A stretch of 64,000 nucleotides of DNA from JBBSBL01 sp038251325 (GCA_038251325.1 JBBSBL010000002.1:26691-90690), one strand, 5' to 3'; shown: positions 26,167 to 34,752, counted from the first letter of the stretch. Program-made: numbers and translations. Notes: generated by a model not told the origin, from the letters alone.

Positions 26167-27315
26167 GTGGACTTCGACCTCTCCGACGACCACCGCCTGA
26201 TCCGCTCCACCGTCCGCGAGTTCGCCGAGGGCGAGGTCGCCCCGGTGGCCGAGGCGCTCGACCGCGAGAAGCGCTTCCCCTACGAGATCGTCCGCCGGAT
26301 GGGCGAGCTCGGGTGGATGGGGATCCCCTTCCCCGAGTCGGTCGGCGGCGCCGGCGGCGACTCGCTGGCCTACGCGCTGGCGGTCGAGGAGCTGACCCGC
26401 GTCGACTCCTCGGTGGCGATCACGCTCTGCGCCCACACCTCGCTCGGGACCCAGCCGCTCTACCTCTTCGGCACCGACGCGCAGAAGGCCGAGTGGCTGC
26501 CGCGGCTGTGCGCGGGCGAAGTGCTCGGCGCCTTCGGCCTCACCGAGCCCGAGGCGGGATCGGACGCCGGCAACACCCGGACCCGCGCGGTCCTGGACGA
26601 CGGCGAGTGGGTCGTCAACGGCGCCAAGCAGTTCATCACCAACGCCGGCACCGACATCTCGGGCCTCGTCGTCATCACCGCGGTCACCGGCGGCGGGGAG
26701 AACGGCGATCGCGAGATCTCCAACCTGCTGGTCGCCAACGGGACGCCGGGCTACGAGCCGGGCGAGCCCTACCGCAAGATGGGCTGGAACGCCTCGGACA
26801 CCCGGCCCCTGGCCTTCGCCGACTGCCGCGTGCCGGAGGCGAACCTCGTGGGGCCGCGCGGCGCGGGCCTGCGGCAGTTCTTCCACGTGCTCGACATCGG
26901 GCGGATCGGCGTCGCGGCGATGGGCGTCGGCCTGGCCCAGGGCGCGCTCGACCAGGCGCTGGCCTACGCCAAGGAGCGCCGTGCGTTCGGGCGCCCGATC
27001 TCGAGCTTCCAGGCCATCCAGGGCAAGCTCGCCGATCTCTCGACCGAGATCGAGGCCGCGCGCCTGCTCGTCTACAAGGCCGCGCGGGAGAAGGACCTCG
27101 GGCGCAACTTCACGCTCACCGCCGCCCAGGCGAAGCTCAAGACCGGCCGTCTCGCCGTGCGCGCCAGCGAGGAGGCGGTGCAGATCCACGGGGGCTACGG
27201 CTACATCGAGGAGTACCCCGTCTGCCGCTTCTACCGCGACGCGAAGATCCTCACCATCGGCGAGGGGACCGACGAGGTCCAGCAGATGGTGATCGCCCGG
27301 GCGCTCGGCGCCTGA
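26167..27315 (+). CDS. Acyl-CoA dehydrogenase
   Basis: 382-residue acyl-CoA dehydrogenase, the second in the region. It shows AFGLTEPEAGSDAGNTRTRA, WVVNGAKQFITNAGTDISG, ERRAFGRPISSFQAIQGKLADL, QIHGGYGYIEEYPVCRFYRD, and the catalytic Glu in TIGEGTDEVQQM, where E-G-T-D replaces the more usual E-G-T-S/N. The start is GTG 26167, eight bases after a CAGACT hexamer. It is convergent with the meaB-type gene and likely feeds EtfAB. Substrate unknown; short-chain or branched-chain acyl-CoA is plausible. Confidence 0.94.
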   Translation: MDFDLSDDHRLIRSTVREFAEGEVAPVAEALDREKRFPYEIVRRMGELGWMGIPFPESVGGAGGDSLAYALAVEELTRVDSSVAITLCAHTSLGTQPLYLFGTDAQKAEWLPRLCAGEVLGAFGLTEPEAGSDAGNTRTRAVLDDGEWVVNGAKQFITNAGTDISGLVVITAVTGGGENGDREISNLLVANGTPGYEPGEPYRKMGWNASDTRPLAFADCRVPEANLVGPRGAGLRQFFHVLDIGRIGVAAMGVGLAQGALDQALAYAKERRAFGRPISSFQAIQGKLADLSTEIEAARLLVYKAAREKDLGRNFTLTAAQAKLKTGRLAVRASEEAVQIHGGYGYIEEYPVCRFYRDAKILTIGEGTDEVQQMVIARALGA

Positions 27316-27332
27316 CCCGGGCTCAGCGGGTC
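27314..27332. terminator. Shared hairpin over two convergent stops
   Basis: GACCCG (27314-27319) pairs with CGGGTC (27327-27332). The hairpin covers the end of the acyl-CoA dehydrogenase gene and the stop of the convergent GTPase gene (27323), so it can act in both directions. Confidence 0.4.
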
Positions 27333-28294
27333 CGGCTGAGGCGCTCGGCGTCGCGCTCGAGCACGCGCGTCGCGGCGGTCGCCGGATCGGTCCGGCGGGC
27401 GACGACGTCGTCGAGCAGCGCCTGCACCTCGGCGTCGTCGGCCAGCGAGGCCTCGAGCGCGCGGCGCAGGCGGTTCGTGGCGATCGCGAGAACCTCGTTC
27501 ATGAGGTTGCGCCGGCGCCGCTCGGCCAGCGTCCCCTCGGCCTGGAGCCACGCCCGGTGCTCGTCGAGCTTGGCGACCAGCTCGTCGACCCCCTCGCCCC
27601 GCACGGCCTCGGTGGTGAGGATCGGCGGCCGCCAGCCCTCCTGCGGGCCGAGCGCGAGGACCCCGCGGATCTCGCGCACCATCGTGTCGGTCAACGGGTG
27701 GTCGGCCTTGTTGACCACGATGAGGTCCGGGATCTCCATGATGCCGGCCTTGAGCGCCTGGATCGAGTCGCCGGAGCCGGGCATGAGCACGAGGACGACC
27801 GTGTCGGCGTGGTCGATGATGTCGACCTCGGCCTGGCCGACCCCGACCGTCTCGAGCAGGACGAGGTCGCGACCCGCGGCGTCCATCAGCAGCGCTGCCT
27901 GGAGCGCGGCCTCCGAGAGCCCGCCGAGCGCGCCGCGGTTGGCCATCGAGCGGATGAAGACCCCGGGGTCGAGGAAGTGGTCGCTCAGGCGGATGCGGTC
28001 GCCGAGCAGGGCGCCGTGGGTGAACGGCGAGGAGGGGTCGATCGAGAGCACCGCGACGGTGCGGTCCTTCGCCCGCTCGGCCGCGGTGATGGCGCCGAGC
28101 AGCGTCGACTTCCCCACCCCGGGCGGCCCGGTGAAGCCGACGATGGCCGCGGCCCCGGTCCGGGGGTAGACCTCGCGCACGAGCGCCCAGCCCTCCGGAT
28201 CGTCGTCCTCGACCAGCGAGATCCCGCGCGCCAGCGCCCGGCGGTCGCCGGCGAGCAGGCGATCGGCGAGCGAGCTCTCGGTCTCCGCGGCCAT
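27323..28294 (-). CDS. meaB: MeaB/ArgK-type GTPase chaperone of acyl-CoA mutase
   Basis: 323-residue G3E-family GTPase that loads and protects adenosylcobalamin-dependent mutases. The P-loop is GFTGPPGVGKSTLLGA, followed by VLSIDPSSPFTHGALLGDRIR, the ETVGVGQAEVDI switch region, and VVNKAD for guanine specificity. The C-terminal dimerisation helices are present. Its partner is almost surely the icmA/icmB enzyme encoded about 7 kb away; in Streptomyces the ICM partner is called MeaI. ATG 28294 is chosen as the family-like start. Confidence 0.93.
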   Translation of the reverse strand: MAAETESSLADRLLAGDRRALARGISLVEDDDPEGWALVREVYPRTGAAAIVGFTGPPGVGKSTLLGAITAAERAKDRTVAVLSIDPSSPFTHGALLGDRIRLSDHFLDPGVFIRSMANRGALGGLSEAALQAALLMDAAGRDLVLLETVGVGQAEVDIIDHADTVVLVLMPGSGDSIQALKAGIMEIPDLIVVNKADHPLTDTMVREIRGVLALGPQEGWRPPILTTEAVRGEGVDELVAKLDEHRAWLQAEGTLAERRRRNLMNEVLAIATNRLRRALEASLADDAEVQALLDDVVARRTDPATAATRVLERDAERLSRTR

Positions 28295-28459
28295 GGGGCG
28301 GGCATCATGCCAGCCGGTGCCCGGGCCGCTCTGTGGGGAACCCCGCGAGCATCCGAGCCTGCTCAACCCCGCCGGGTAGGATTCGGCTCAGGATCGCGCC
28401 GTCGAAGGCGTCAGCGGGGCGCACCACCGAGGCGCCCGACTACCCCGTGGGCCTCGCCG

Positions 28460-28843
28460 GCCGAGGCGCTCCGCGAGTCCGCCGACGAGTTCATCGCCCC
28501 ATACTGGGGGCAGCAGTCGGAGGCGATGCTCGAGCTCTTCGCTCCGAGCCTCCCGGCCGATCCCCAGGTGGTGGAGTTCAACGCCCCGGTTGGAGCGCTC
28601 GGCCGCGAGCCCGGCGATGGTCCGGCAGCACGGACATCGTCGGCTCGGCGGAGCGAGCGGCGGAGCTCGGGGACGCGCGCTGGCGCAACCTGCTCTCGAC
28701 GCATCGCCGCCCCCGGCGAGGTGCTCGTCTCCAGCACCGTCAGGGATCTCGTCGCCGGGTCGGGGATTCGGTTCGCCGACCGCGGCGCGCGGCGACTCAA
28801 GGGGATTCCGGACGAGTGGCGGCTGTTCGCCGCATTCCCGTAG
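28460..28843 (+). pseudogene. Remnant of a hydrolase plus adenylate-cyclase-domain gene
   Basis: Three recognisable pieces of one ancestral protein, in two frames and with internal loss. Piece 1 (28460 to about 28590) reads AEALRESADEFIAPYWGQQ and on to FAPSLPADP, like the alpha/beta-hydrolase part. Piece 2 (28627 to about 28700), in another frame, reads STDIVGSAERAAELGDARWR, the start of a class-III nucleotidyl cyclase domain. Piece 3 (about 28707-28843) reads APGEVLVSSTVRDLVAGSG and ends KGIPDEWRLFAAFP, the typical cyclase C-terminus. Most of the cyclase core between pieces 2 and 3 is missing. The 165 bases before it (28295-28459) show nothing I can assign. Confidence 0.75.
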
Positions 28844-28897
28844 CGCGCGAGGGCAAGGTGGTCCCGCCGGCCCCGACCTAAGATCCGGTGCCGACCG

Positions 28898-29578
28898 ATG
28901 GACTCCGCCGTCGCACCGCCTGAGATCGACCCCGCGGCCGGCGCCGTGCGGCGCGCCCCCGGGCCGCTGCACGGCGGGCCGTTCGCCCTGCTCCGGTTCC
29001 TGCGCGCGCGCCACATGCTCACGCCGCGCTACCTGCGCCTGTGCCTGCGCTGGGCCTGGCTCAAGCTCCGCTGGGGCCGCCGCCTTCAGACCGACGGCCT
29101 GTGCTTCGTCGGCCCGGGCGTGACCTTCGAGATCGGCCGCGGCGCGGTGGTCTCCCTGGGGCGCTGGTCGTGGATCGGGCACGGCTGCAAGATCCGCGCC
29201 CACGAGGGCCGCGTCGAGATCGGCGCGCAGACCGTCCTCGGGCAGGAGTGCACGATCTCCGCCTTCCAGCACGTTGCCATCGGGCGCGAGTGCATCGTCG
29301 CCGACCGGGTCATGCTCATCGACTTCGACCATGGGGCCGCCGAGGTGGAGCGCCCGGTGCGCCTCCAGGGGATCTACAAGCGCGACGTGAGCGTCGGCCA
29401 CAACGTGTGGATCGGCTACGGGGTCTGCGTGCTGCGCGGCGTCACGGTCGGCGACAACGCGATCCTCGGGACGAGCGCGGTGGTGACCGGCGACGTGCCG
29501 GCCAACGCGGTGGTCGGCGGCGTTCCCGCCCGCGTGCTGCGGATGCGCGAGGCGCCGCGCCGGATGCGCTACGAGTGA
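28898..29578 (+). CDS. Left-handed beta-helix (hexapeptide-repeat) acyltransferase
   Basis: 226-residue acyltransferase of the LbetaH/WbbJ type. The C-terminal two-thirds consists of hexapeptide repeats such as VEIGAQTVLGQECTISA, VAIGRECIVADRVML, VSVGHNVWIGYGVCVLRG and VTVGDNAILGTSAVV, ending with the family signature PANAVVGGVPARVLR. The catalytic His is likely in LIDFDHGA. It would O-acetylate a sugar or glycolipid. Its stop overlaps the GTG of the ABC-transporter ATPase gene (GTGA), so its product may modify the substrate exported by that transporter. Confidence 0.88.
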   Translation: MDSAVAPPEIDPAAGAVRRAPGPLHGGPFALLRFLRARHMLTPRYLRLCLRWAWLKLRWGRRLQTDGLCFVGPGVTFEIGRGAVVSLGRWSWIGHGCKIRAHEGRVEIGAQTVLGQECTISAFQHVAIGRECIVADRVMLIDFDHGAAEVERPVRLQGIYKRDVSVGHNVWIGYGVCVLRGVTVGDNAILGTSAVVTGDVPANAVVGGVPARVLRMREAPRRMRYE

Positions 29579-30477
29579 GCCCGGAGCCCGCCGCCCTCTC
29601 CCTGCGCGGCGTCGTCAAGCGCTTCGGCGCGGTGACCGCCGTGGCCGGCCTCGACCTCGAGGTCCCGACCGGCACCTGCTTCGGGCTGCTCGGGCCCAAC
29701 GGCGCGGGCAAGTCGACGACGATGCGGCTGCTCACCGCCCAGGCGATCGCCGACGCGGGTGAGATCGAGGTGCTCGGCTGGCGGGTGCCGCAGGACTCCA
29801 AGCAGGCGCGGGCCGAGATGGGCGTCGTGCCCCAGCTCGACAACCTCGACGTCGAGCTCTCCACGCGCGAGGTGCTCGACGTCTTCGCCCGGCTCTACCG
29901 GGTGCCGCCGCCCGAGCGCGGGGCGGCGATCGAGCGCGCGCTCGCGCTCGCCAACCTCGCCGAGCGCGCGGACACGCGGGTCGACCAGCTCTCGGGCGGC
30001 ATGCGGCGGCGGCTGCTCATCGCCCGCGGCCTCGTCCACCGCCCGCGGCTGCTGCTGCTCGACGAGCCGACGGTCGGGCTCGACCCGCAGGTCCGCCAGG
30101 AGCTGTGGGCGCTCATCGACCGGCTGCGGACGGGCGGGGTGACCGTGCTCATGTCCACCCACTACATCGAGGAGGCCGAGCGGCTCGCCGACGTGGTGGC
30201 GGTGATGACGGCGGGCCGCGTGGTCGAGCGCGGCGCGCCGGCGGACATCGTCGCGCAACACGCGGGGTGCGAGGTGGTCGAGGTCTACGGGCCGCCGGAG
30301 CGGTTGCGGGCGCTGGAGTCCGAGGCGGCCGGCGCCGACCGCCCGACGCGCCGCACCGGCACCTCGCTCGCTTTCCTGCGCGCCGAGGACCTCGACGGCG
30401 AGGCGCCCGAGGGCGTGCGCCGGCCGGCCACGCTCGAGGACGCGTTCGTCGCGCTGACCGGGCAGGAGATCGAGTGA
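29575..30477 (+). CDS. ABC-2 type transporter ATPase (NodI/DrrA-like)
   Basis: 300-residue ATP-binding subunit. Walker A is GLLGPNGAGKSTTMRLL, the Q-loop is GVVPQLDNLD, the signature is QLSGGMRRRL, Walker B is LLLLDEPTVGLDPQ, and the H-loop is STHYIEEAE. The Q-L-D-N-L-D stretch and length resemble NodI, which exports acylated oligosaccharides, and DrrA-type drug exporters. GTG 29575 overlaps the acyltransferase stop; its own stop overlaps the permease start (GTGA), so three proteins are translationally coupled. Confidence 0.93.
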   Translation: MSPEPAALSLRGVVKRFGAVTAVAGLDLEVPTGTCFGLLGPNGAGKSTTMRLLTAQAIADAGEIEVLGWRVPQDSKQARAEMGVVPQLDNLDVELSTREVLDVFARLYRVPPPERGAAIERALALANLAERADTRVDQLSGGMRRRLLIARGLVHRPRLLLLDEPTVGLDPQVRQELWALIDRLRTGGVTVLMSTHYIEEAERLADVVAVMTAGRVVERGAPADIVAQHAGCEVVEVYGPPERLRALESEAAGADRPTRRTGTSLAFLRAEDLDGEAPEGVRRPATLEDAFVALTGQEIE

Positions 30478-31265
30478 GCTCCCGGGCGCGCGCCCGTCGC
30501 ATCCGCCGGATCGAGCCGGCGGCCATTCTCGGCGTGATGAGCCGAGACGCCACCGTCTTCCGGCGACTGTGGATCCCGACGACGTTCACCTCCGTGCTCG
30601 AGCCGACGATCTACCTCCTCGCCCTCGGGCTCGGCCTGGGCACGCTGATCAAGGAGGTCGCCGGCCTCACCTACGTCCAGTTCGTCGGCACGGGGATCGT
30701 GGGCAGCGCCGTGCTCTTCGCCTCGATGCTCCCGGCGATGTACGGCTCGTTCATCAAGCGCCGCTTCCAGCGCACCTACGACGCGATGCTCGCGGCGCCG
30801 GTCGACGTCGAGGAGCTGGCGACGGCGGAGATGACCTGGATCGGCCTGCGCGCCGGCACCTATGCGATGGCGCCGCTCATCGTGACGCTGTTCTTCGGCC
30901 TGCCGCTGAAGCCGACGATCCTGCTCGTGCCCTTCATCGGCGTGCTCACCGGCTTCGGCTTCGCCGGCCTCGGGCTGTTCATCGCGGGGAGCGTGGAGTC
31001 GATCAACAACTTCGACTACGTGACGAGCGCGGTGATCACGCCGCTGTTCCTCGTCTCCGGCGTCTTCTTCCCGATCGAGCAGCTCCCCGAGGCGGCCCGG
31101 GTCATCTCCCAGGCGAACCCGCTGTTCCAGTGCGTGACGCTGGTGCGCCACGCGGTGCTCGGGGTCGAGGCGACCGACCTGCTCCGCGTGCTCGTGCTCC
31201 TGGTCTTCGCGCTCATCACGTGGCGGTTGGCCATCGCCCGGACGCGGCGCGCGCTGATCGACTGA
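30474..31265 (+). CDS. ABC-2 type transporter permease (NodJ-like)
   Basis: 263-residue membrane subunit with six hydrophobic segments. NodJ-type features are RDATVFRRLWIPTTFTSVLEP near the N-terminus, LGLGLGTLIKEVAGLTYVQF, and the ABC-2 signature area FDYVTSAVITPLFLVSGVFF-P with NPLFQCVTLVRH. It pairs with the preceding ATPase to form an exporter, probably for a polysaccharide or glycolipid because of the acyltransferase upstream. The GTG start at 30474 overlaps the ATPase stop by four bases. Confidence 0.92.
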   Translation: MSSRARARRIRRIEPAAILGVMSRDATVFRRLWIPTTFTSVLEPTIYLLALGLGLGTLIKEVAGLTYVQFVGTGIVGSAVLFASMLPAMYGSFIKRRFQRTYDAMLAAPVDVEELATAEMTWIGLRAGTYAMAPLIVTLFFGLPLKPTILLVPFIGVLTGFGFAGLGLFIAGSVESINNFDYVTSAVITPLFLVSGVFFPIEQLPEAARVISQANPLFQCVTLVRHAVLGVEATDLLRVLVLLVFALITWRLAIARTRRALID

Positions 31266-31335
31266 GCGGCGACCGGCTTTCGGCACACGGCGCGCGCCAC
31301 GCGCAACGCCGGGCCGGACCGGGCAGGCTGCCCCG

Positions 31336-32052
31336 ATGGCCGCCGAGACTCATTCCAATCCCGCCTGGCGGGATCAGGATCGCAGTCGACCCCGGGGCGC
31401 CCGGCTGGCGGTGCTCGCCGCGCGGCAGCACGGCGTGGTCGCCCACCGGCAGCTGATCGCGCTGGGCCTCAGCGCTTCGGCGATCGGCCGCCGGGCCCAG
31501 ACAGGCTCGCTCCATCGGGTCCATCGCGCCGTCTACGCGGTCGGTCATCGCCGGCCCACCGAAGAGGGACGGGCGATGGCAGCGGTCCTCAGCGGCGGGG
31601 GCTCGACGGTGCTCGGCCATGTCTCGGCGGCCGCGCTGCGGGGCTGGCTGCCGGCCGTGCGCGGTCCCATGCACATCATCGAGCCGAGGAGTCGCATCGG
31701 AGATCGCGGCCTGCGCGTCCACGTCTCACTCCTCCGCGAGGACGAGCGCGCCCTCCACGACGGGATCCCCATAACCGAGGCGATGCGCACGCTCGTGGAC
31801 CTCGCCTCCGTGTTGAGCTCCCACCGCCTCCAGCGCGCGGCCGATCTGGCGGGTGTCGCCCAGCCGGATCGCCGCCGACGGCTCGAGAGGCTGGCGCAGC
31901 GGCATCGCGGACGGCGGGGGATCACACGGTTGCGGTCCATCCTGGCTGCCGCCGAGCGCGACGCGGCGGTGACGCGCAGCGTGATGGAGGACCGTCTCGT
32001 CGCCGCCCAGCTGTGCGCGCTCCTCGACCCTGCCGATCGGAACCGGATCTGA
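31336..32052 (+). CDS. AbiEi/DUF559-like protein, C-terminally short
   Basis: 238-residue protein. Residues about 24-70 (LAARQHGVVAHRQLIALGLS) form the winged-helix domain of AbiEi-type antitoxins, and the middle (GSLHRVHRAVYAVGHRRPTE, then GHVSAAALRGW) is typical of the large actinobacterial family with a C-terminal DUF559 nuclease-like domain. Here the sequence ends soon after TRSVMEDRLVAAQLCALL, where that domain normally begins, so it appears truncated. The gene begins and ends inside two copies of a 25-base repeat. No toxin partner is adjacent. Such genes are often many per genome. Confidence 0.7.
   Translation: MAAETHSNPAWRDQDRSRPRGARLAVLAARQHGVVAHRQLIALGLSASAIGRRAQTGSLHRVHRAVYAVGHRRPTEEGRAMAAVLSGGGSTVLGHVSAAALRGWLPAVRGPMHIIEPRSRIGDRGLRVHVSLLREDERALHDGIPITEAMRTLVDLASVLSSHRLQRAADLAGVAQPDRRRRLERLAQRHRGRRGITRLRSILAAAERDAAVTRSVMEDRLVAAQLCALLDPADRNRI
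31358..31382 (+). repeat. 25-base flanking repeat, left copy
   Basis: Begins ATCCCGCCTGGCGGGAT (a 17-base palindrome with a single central T) and continues CAGGATCG. It matches the copy at 32052-32076 at 23 of 25 positions. It lies within codons 8-16 of the AbiEi-like gene. Confidence 0.6.
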
Positions 32053-32071
32053 TCCCGCGAGGCGGGATCAG
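32049..32071. terminator. 10-bp hairpin over the stop of the AbiEi-like gene
   Basis: CTGATCCCGC and GCGGGATCAG pair perfectly around a GAG loop. The stem includes the TGA stop codon at 32050-32052. A strong hairpin without a T-run; it could end transcription in both directions, between this gene and the glycosyltransferase gene that ends at 32117. Confidence 0.5.
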
Positions 32072-32076
32072 GATCG
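32052..32076 (+). repeat. 25-base flanking repeat, right copy
   Basis: Same orientation as the copy at 31358-31382. The only differences are two bases at the centre of the palindrome (CT in the left copy, GA here). The shared tail is GGCGGGATCAGGATCG. Confidence 0.6.
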
Positions 32077-32116
32077 ATCTCGGCCGGAAGCGGGGCGGGC
32101 GCGCGAAGCCGGAGCC

Positions 32117-33307
32117 CTACACCCGCGACCGCAGCAGGCCCGCGTACACCCCCGCCGTCTGCCGCGCCACGTCCTGCCAGTCGAACCCCAGCACGTGCTC
32201 GCTCGCCTCGGCGACGAGGCGCTCGCGCAGCGCGTCGTCGGTGAGCAGGCGCTCGACCATCACCGCGAGGTGGTCGGCGTCGCCGCCGTTGAAGCGCAGG
32301 CCCACCCGCTCGTCGGCGGGGACCACCTCCCGCAGGCCGCCCGTGTCGGCGACGATGCACGGGCAGCCCGAGGCCATCGCCTCCAGGGCGACGAGCCCGA
32401 ACGGCTCGTAGAGCGACGGCACGACCGTGAGGTCGGCGATCCGGTAGAGCGAGTGCAGGACGTCGTCGCCGATCCAGCCGAGGAACGTCCCGTGCCCGTC
32501 GAGACCGAGGCGCGTGGCCTGGGCGCGCAGGTCGGCCTCGGCGGTCCCCGACCCGGCGACGAGGAACCGGACGTTCCCGAGTCGCTCCACGAGGCCGGGC
32601 ATCGCCTCGAGCGCCAGTTGGAAGCCCTTCTCGTAGACGAGGCGGCCGACGAGCAGGATCAGGCGCTCGTCCGGCGCGGCGAAGCGGGCGCGCAGCGTGT
32701 TGAGGTCGTCGACCGGCTGGAGGTCGAGCGGATCGATCCCGTTCGGGATGACGGCGACGCGCGCCTCCTCGAGCCCGTAGATGTCGGCGACGTGGTCGCG
32801 CATGTAGTGCGAGCACGTGATGACCGCCTCGGCGCGGTTCGCCATCCAACGCTCGACCTCGTGGATGTGCGATTGCGGGTGGTGCTCGACCCATCCCTGA
32901 TGGCGGCCGTACTCGGTCGCGTGGATCGTCACGACGAGCGGGCACCGGAACCGGTGGGCGAGATGGTCGCCGGCGACGGCCACCAGCCAGTCGTGACCGT
33001 GGACGAGGTCGAAGTCCAACCGGTCCCCGAGCTCGACCCCGGCGGCGAGCATGTCGGCGTTCATGTGCTCGATCCAGGTCACGAACTCGCCAAGCTCGCG
33101 CGGGCGTCCGGGCTCCCGCACCCGGTGAACGACGACGCCCTCCATCTCCTGCTCGGCGGGCAGGCCTTCGTCGCCGCGGGTGAGCACGTGGACCTCCGCC
33201 TCCCCCAGGGCGACGAGCGCCTCGGCGAGCTTGCGCACGTGGCGGGCGAGCCCGCCCTCGACGATCGGCGGGTACTCCCAGGAGAGGATCAGGACGCGCG
33301 GGATCAT
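32117..33307 (-). CDS. GT4 glycosyltransferase (alpha-1,4-glucosyltransferase-like)
   Basis: 396-residue GT4 enzyme of the glycogen-synthase-like GT-B group. It opens RVLILSWEYPPIVEGGLARH, has HGHDWLVAVAGDHLA and the LVGRLVYEKGFQLALEAMPG donor loop, and the E-x7-E motif in EPFGLVALEAMASGCP. The K-E-K-G-like positions fit use of ADP- or GDP-glucose. Overlaps the GH57 branching enzyme by four bases (ATGA). The order methyltransferase, GH57, GT4 is that of mycobacterial Rv3030, Rv3031, Rv3032, where the GT4 elongates alpha-1,4-glucan chains for methylglucose lipopolysaccharide and glycogen. Confidence 0.88.
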   Translation of the reverse strand: MIPRVLILSWEYPPIVEGGLARHVRKLAEALVALGEAEVHVLTRGDEGLPAEQEMEGVVVHRVREPGRPRELGEFVTWIEHMNADMLAAGVELGDRLDFDLVHGHDWLVAVAGDHLAHRFRCPLVVTIHATEYGRHQGWVEHHPQSHIHEVERWMANRAEAVITCSHYMRDHVADIYGLEEARVAVIPNGIDPLDLQPVDDLNTLRARFAAPDERLILLVGRLVYEKGFQLALEAMPGLVERLGNVRFLVAGSGTAEADLRAQATRLGLDGHGTFLGWIGDDVLHSLYRIADLTVVPSLYEPFGLVALEAMASGCPCIVADTGGLREVVPADERVGLRFNGGDADHLAVMVERLLTDDALRERLVAEASEHVLGFDWQDVARQTAGVYAGLLRSRV

Positions 33308-34752
33308 GGCCGGCGGAGGGGGGCGAGGTCGAGGTCGGGCGCGAGATCGCGCAGGCGGGACGAGAGGGAGTCTATGTCCGCGAGCGCGGCGTCGAGGGCC
33401 GCCACGTGCCCCATCGAGCGCTCCTCCGGGTAGTCGCCGGCCAGCTCGCCGTCGGCGAGGAACGCCCAGTCGCTCGACTGCAGCGCAAGCAGCTCGCGCG
33501 CCGCGCGTTGGCCGGCCTCGGCCCCGGCGGCCACGAGGCGCAGCTCCGCGGCCCGCGCTCGCCACGCGAAGCGCGCGACCCGCGGCGCCGACCAGGTGGC
33601 CAGCGTCCGCGGTCGCCCCCAGCTCGTCGGCGGCAGGGCGGCGGGGGCCGGGGCCGGAGGGTGCCGCTCCAGCGCGTCGTCCAGGCGGGTCAGCGCCAGA
33701 CCCTGTTCGGCGGCGGACGCGAGCACCGCGCCGAGCCACGCGATGCCCTCGTGCCACCAGTGGCCGAGCAGCTCGGTGTCGAAGGCGACGACGGCAAGCC
33801 CCGGGCGGCCGAGCGCCGCGGAACCCGATGCCAGCCGGGCCTTCGCCCGGGCGACGAAGTCCGCCGCGTGCTCCCGGGCCGCGGCGGCCGCGCGCACCGG
33901 GTCGTAGACCGCCCCGTCGTTCGCCCAGACCCGGTGGTGATGGGTCGTGAGGTGGTGGTGGTCGCGATAGGCGCCGGCCGCCGGATAGCCGTCGTCGCTC
34001 CAGGCGAGCTCGATCAGCTCGCGGTCGACCGGCACGAGCACGGGTCCGGCCGGCGCGCGCACGGGGCGGAGCTGCGCCGGAGCCCCCCGCCCGAGCACGT
34101 CGGTGAGATCGACGCAGCAGGCCCGCACCCCAGCCTCCGTCAGCAGCGGGTCGAGCCAGGGCGCGTGAGCGCACTCGGGCAGCCAGAAGCCGCCCGACCA
34201 GGCGCCGCCGCGCCGACGCGCCGACGCGATGCCGGTGGCGAGCTGGAGGCGGACGCCCGCGTCGGTGGCCACCAGGGGCAGGACCGCATGGGTCGCGCTC
34301 GAGGTCCACCCCCCCCGCGCGCACAGCGCGGCGAGCAGCCCGCCGTCGCCGAGCGCCTCCCAGCGCTCGGCGGCCGACGCGTACGCCCCGGCGGAGCGCT
34401 CGAGCTCGCGGGCCATCGCCTCCTCACCACCCCGCCGGCAGCCGTCGATGTCGAGGCGGTGGGTCTCGGCCCGCACGCCGCGCACGAACGCGAGGAAGCG
34501 CTCGCCGACGCCCGGTGCCTCGAGCTGGTCGGCGAGCACGGGGGTGAGCGAGACCGTGACCGGCGTGTCCGGTCCGAGGACGTCGAGCAGCGGGAGGTAG
34601 GAGGTCGCGATCGCCTCGAAGAGCCACTCCTCGCCGAAGGGCCAGGTCCCGAAGCCCTCGACGTAGGGCATGTGGGTATGCAGGACGATCGCCAGCTCGC
34701 CCGCGTCCGCGCGGGGGTCCGCCCGGATGGCGCGCGCGTTCAGGTCCGGCAC
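33304..34752 (-). CDS. GH57 1,4-alpha-glucan branching enzyme-like protein
   Basis: 482-residue GH57 (DUF1957) protein. The opening LAIVLHTHMPYVEGFGTWPF carries the H-x-H of conserved region 1, FWLPECAHAPWLDPLL holds the catalytic Glu, and VVAFDTELLGHWWHEG holds the catalytic Asp with the HWWHEG typical of branching enzymes. It makes alpha-1,6 branches in glucans. The GTG at 34752 overlaps the methyltransferase stop by 13 bases; a later start is possible. It is coupled to the GT4 gene downstream. Confidence 0.88.
   Translation of the reverse strand: MPDLNARAIRADPRADAGELAIVLHTHMPYVEGFGTWPFGEEWLFEAIATSYLPLLDVLGPDTPVTVSLTPVLADQLEAPGVGERFLAFVRGVRAETHRLDIDGCRRGGEEAMARELERSAGAYASAAERWEALGDGGLLAALCARGGWTSSATHAVLPLVATDAGVRLQLATGIASARRRGGAWSGGFWLPECAHAPWLDPLLTEAGVRACCVDLTDVLGRGAPAQLRPVRAPAGPVLVPVDRELIELAWSDDGYPAAGAYRDHHHLTTHHHRVWANDGAVYDPVRAAAAAREHAADFVARAKARLASGSAALGRPGLAVVAFDTELLGHWWHEGIAWLGAVLASAAEQGLALTRLDDALERHPPAPAPAALPPTSWGRPRTLATWSAPRVARFAWRARAAELRLVAAGAEAGQRAARELLALQSSDWAFLADGELAGDYPEERSMGHVAALDAALADIDSLSSRLRDLAPDLDLAPLRRP

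Noticed and set aside
31336..32052. Active AbiE-type toxin-antitoxin system
   Set aside because: No AbiEii nucleotidyltransferase gene adjoins it and the protein looks truncated.
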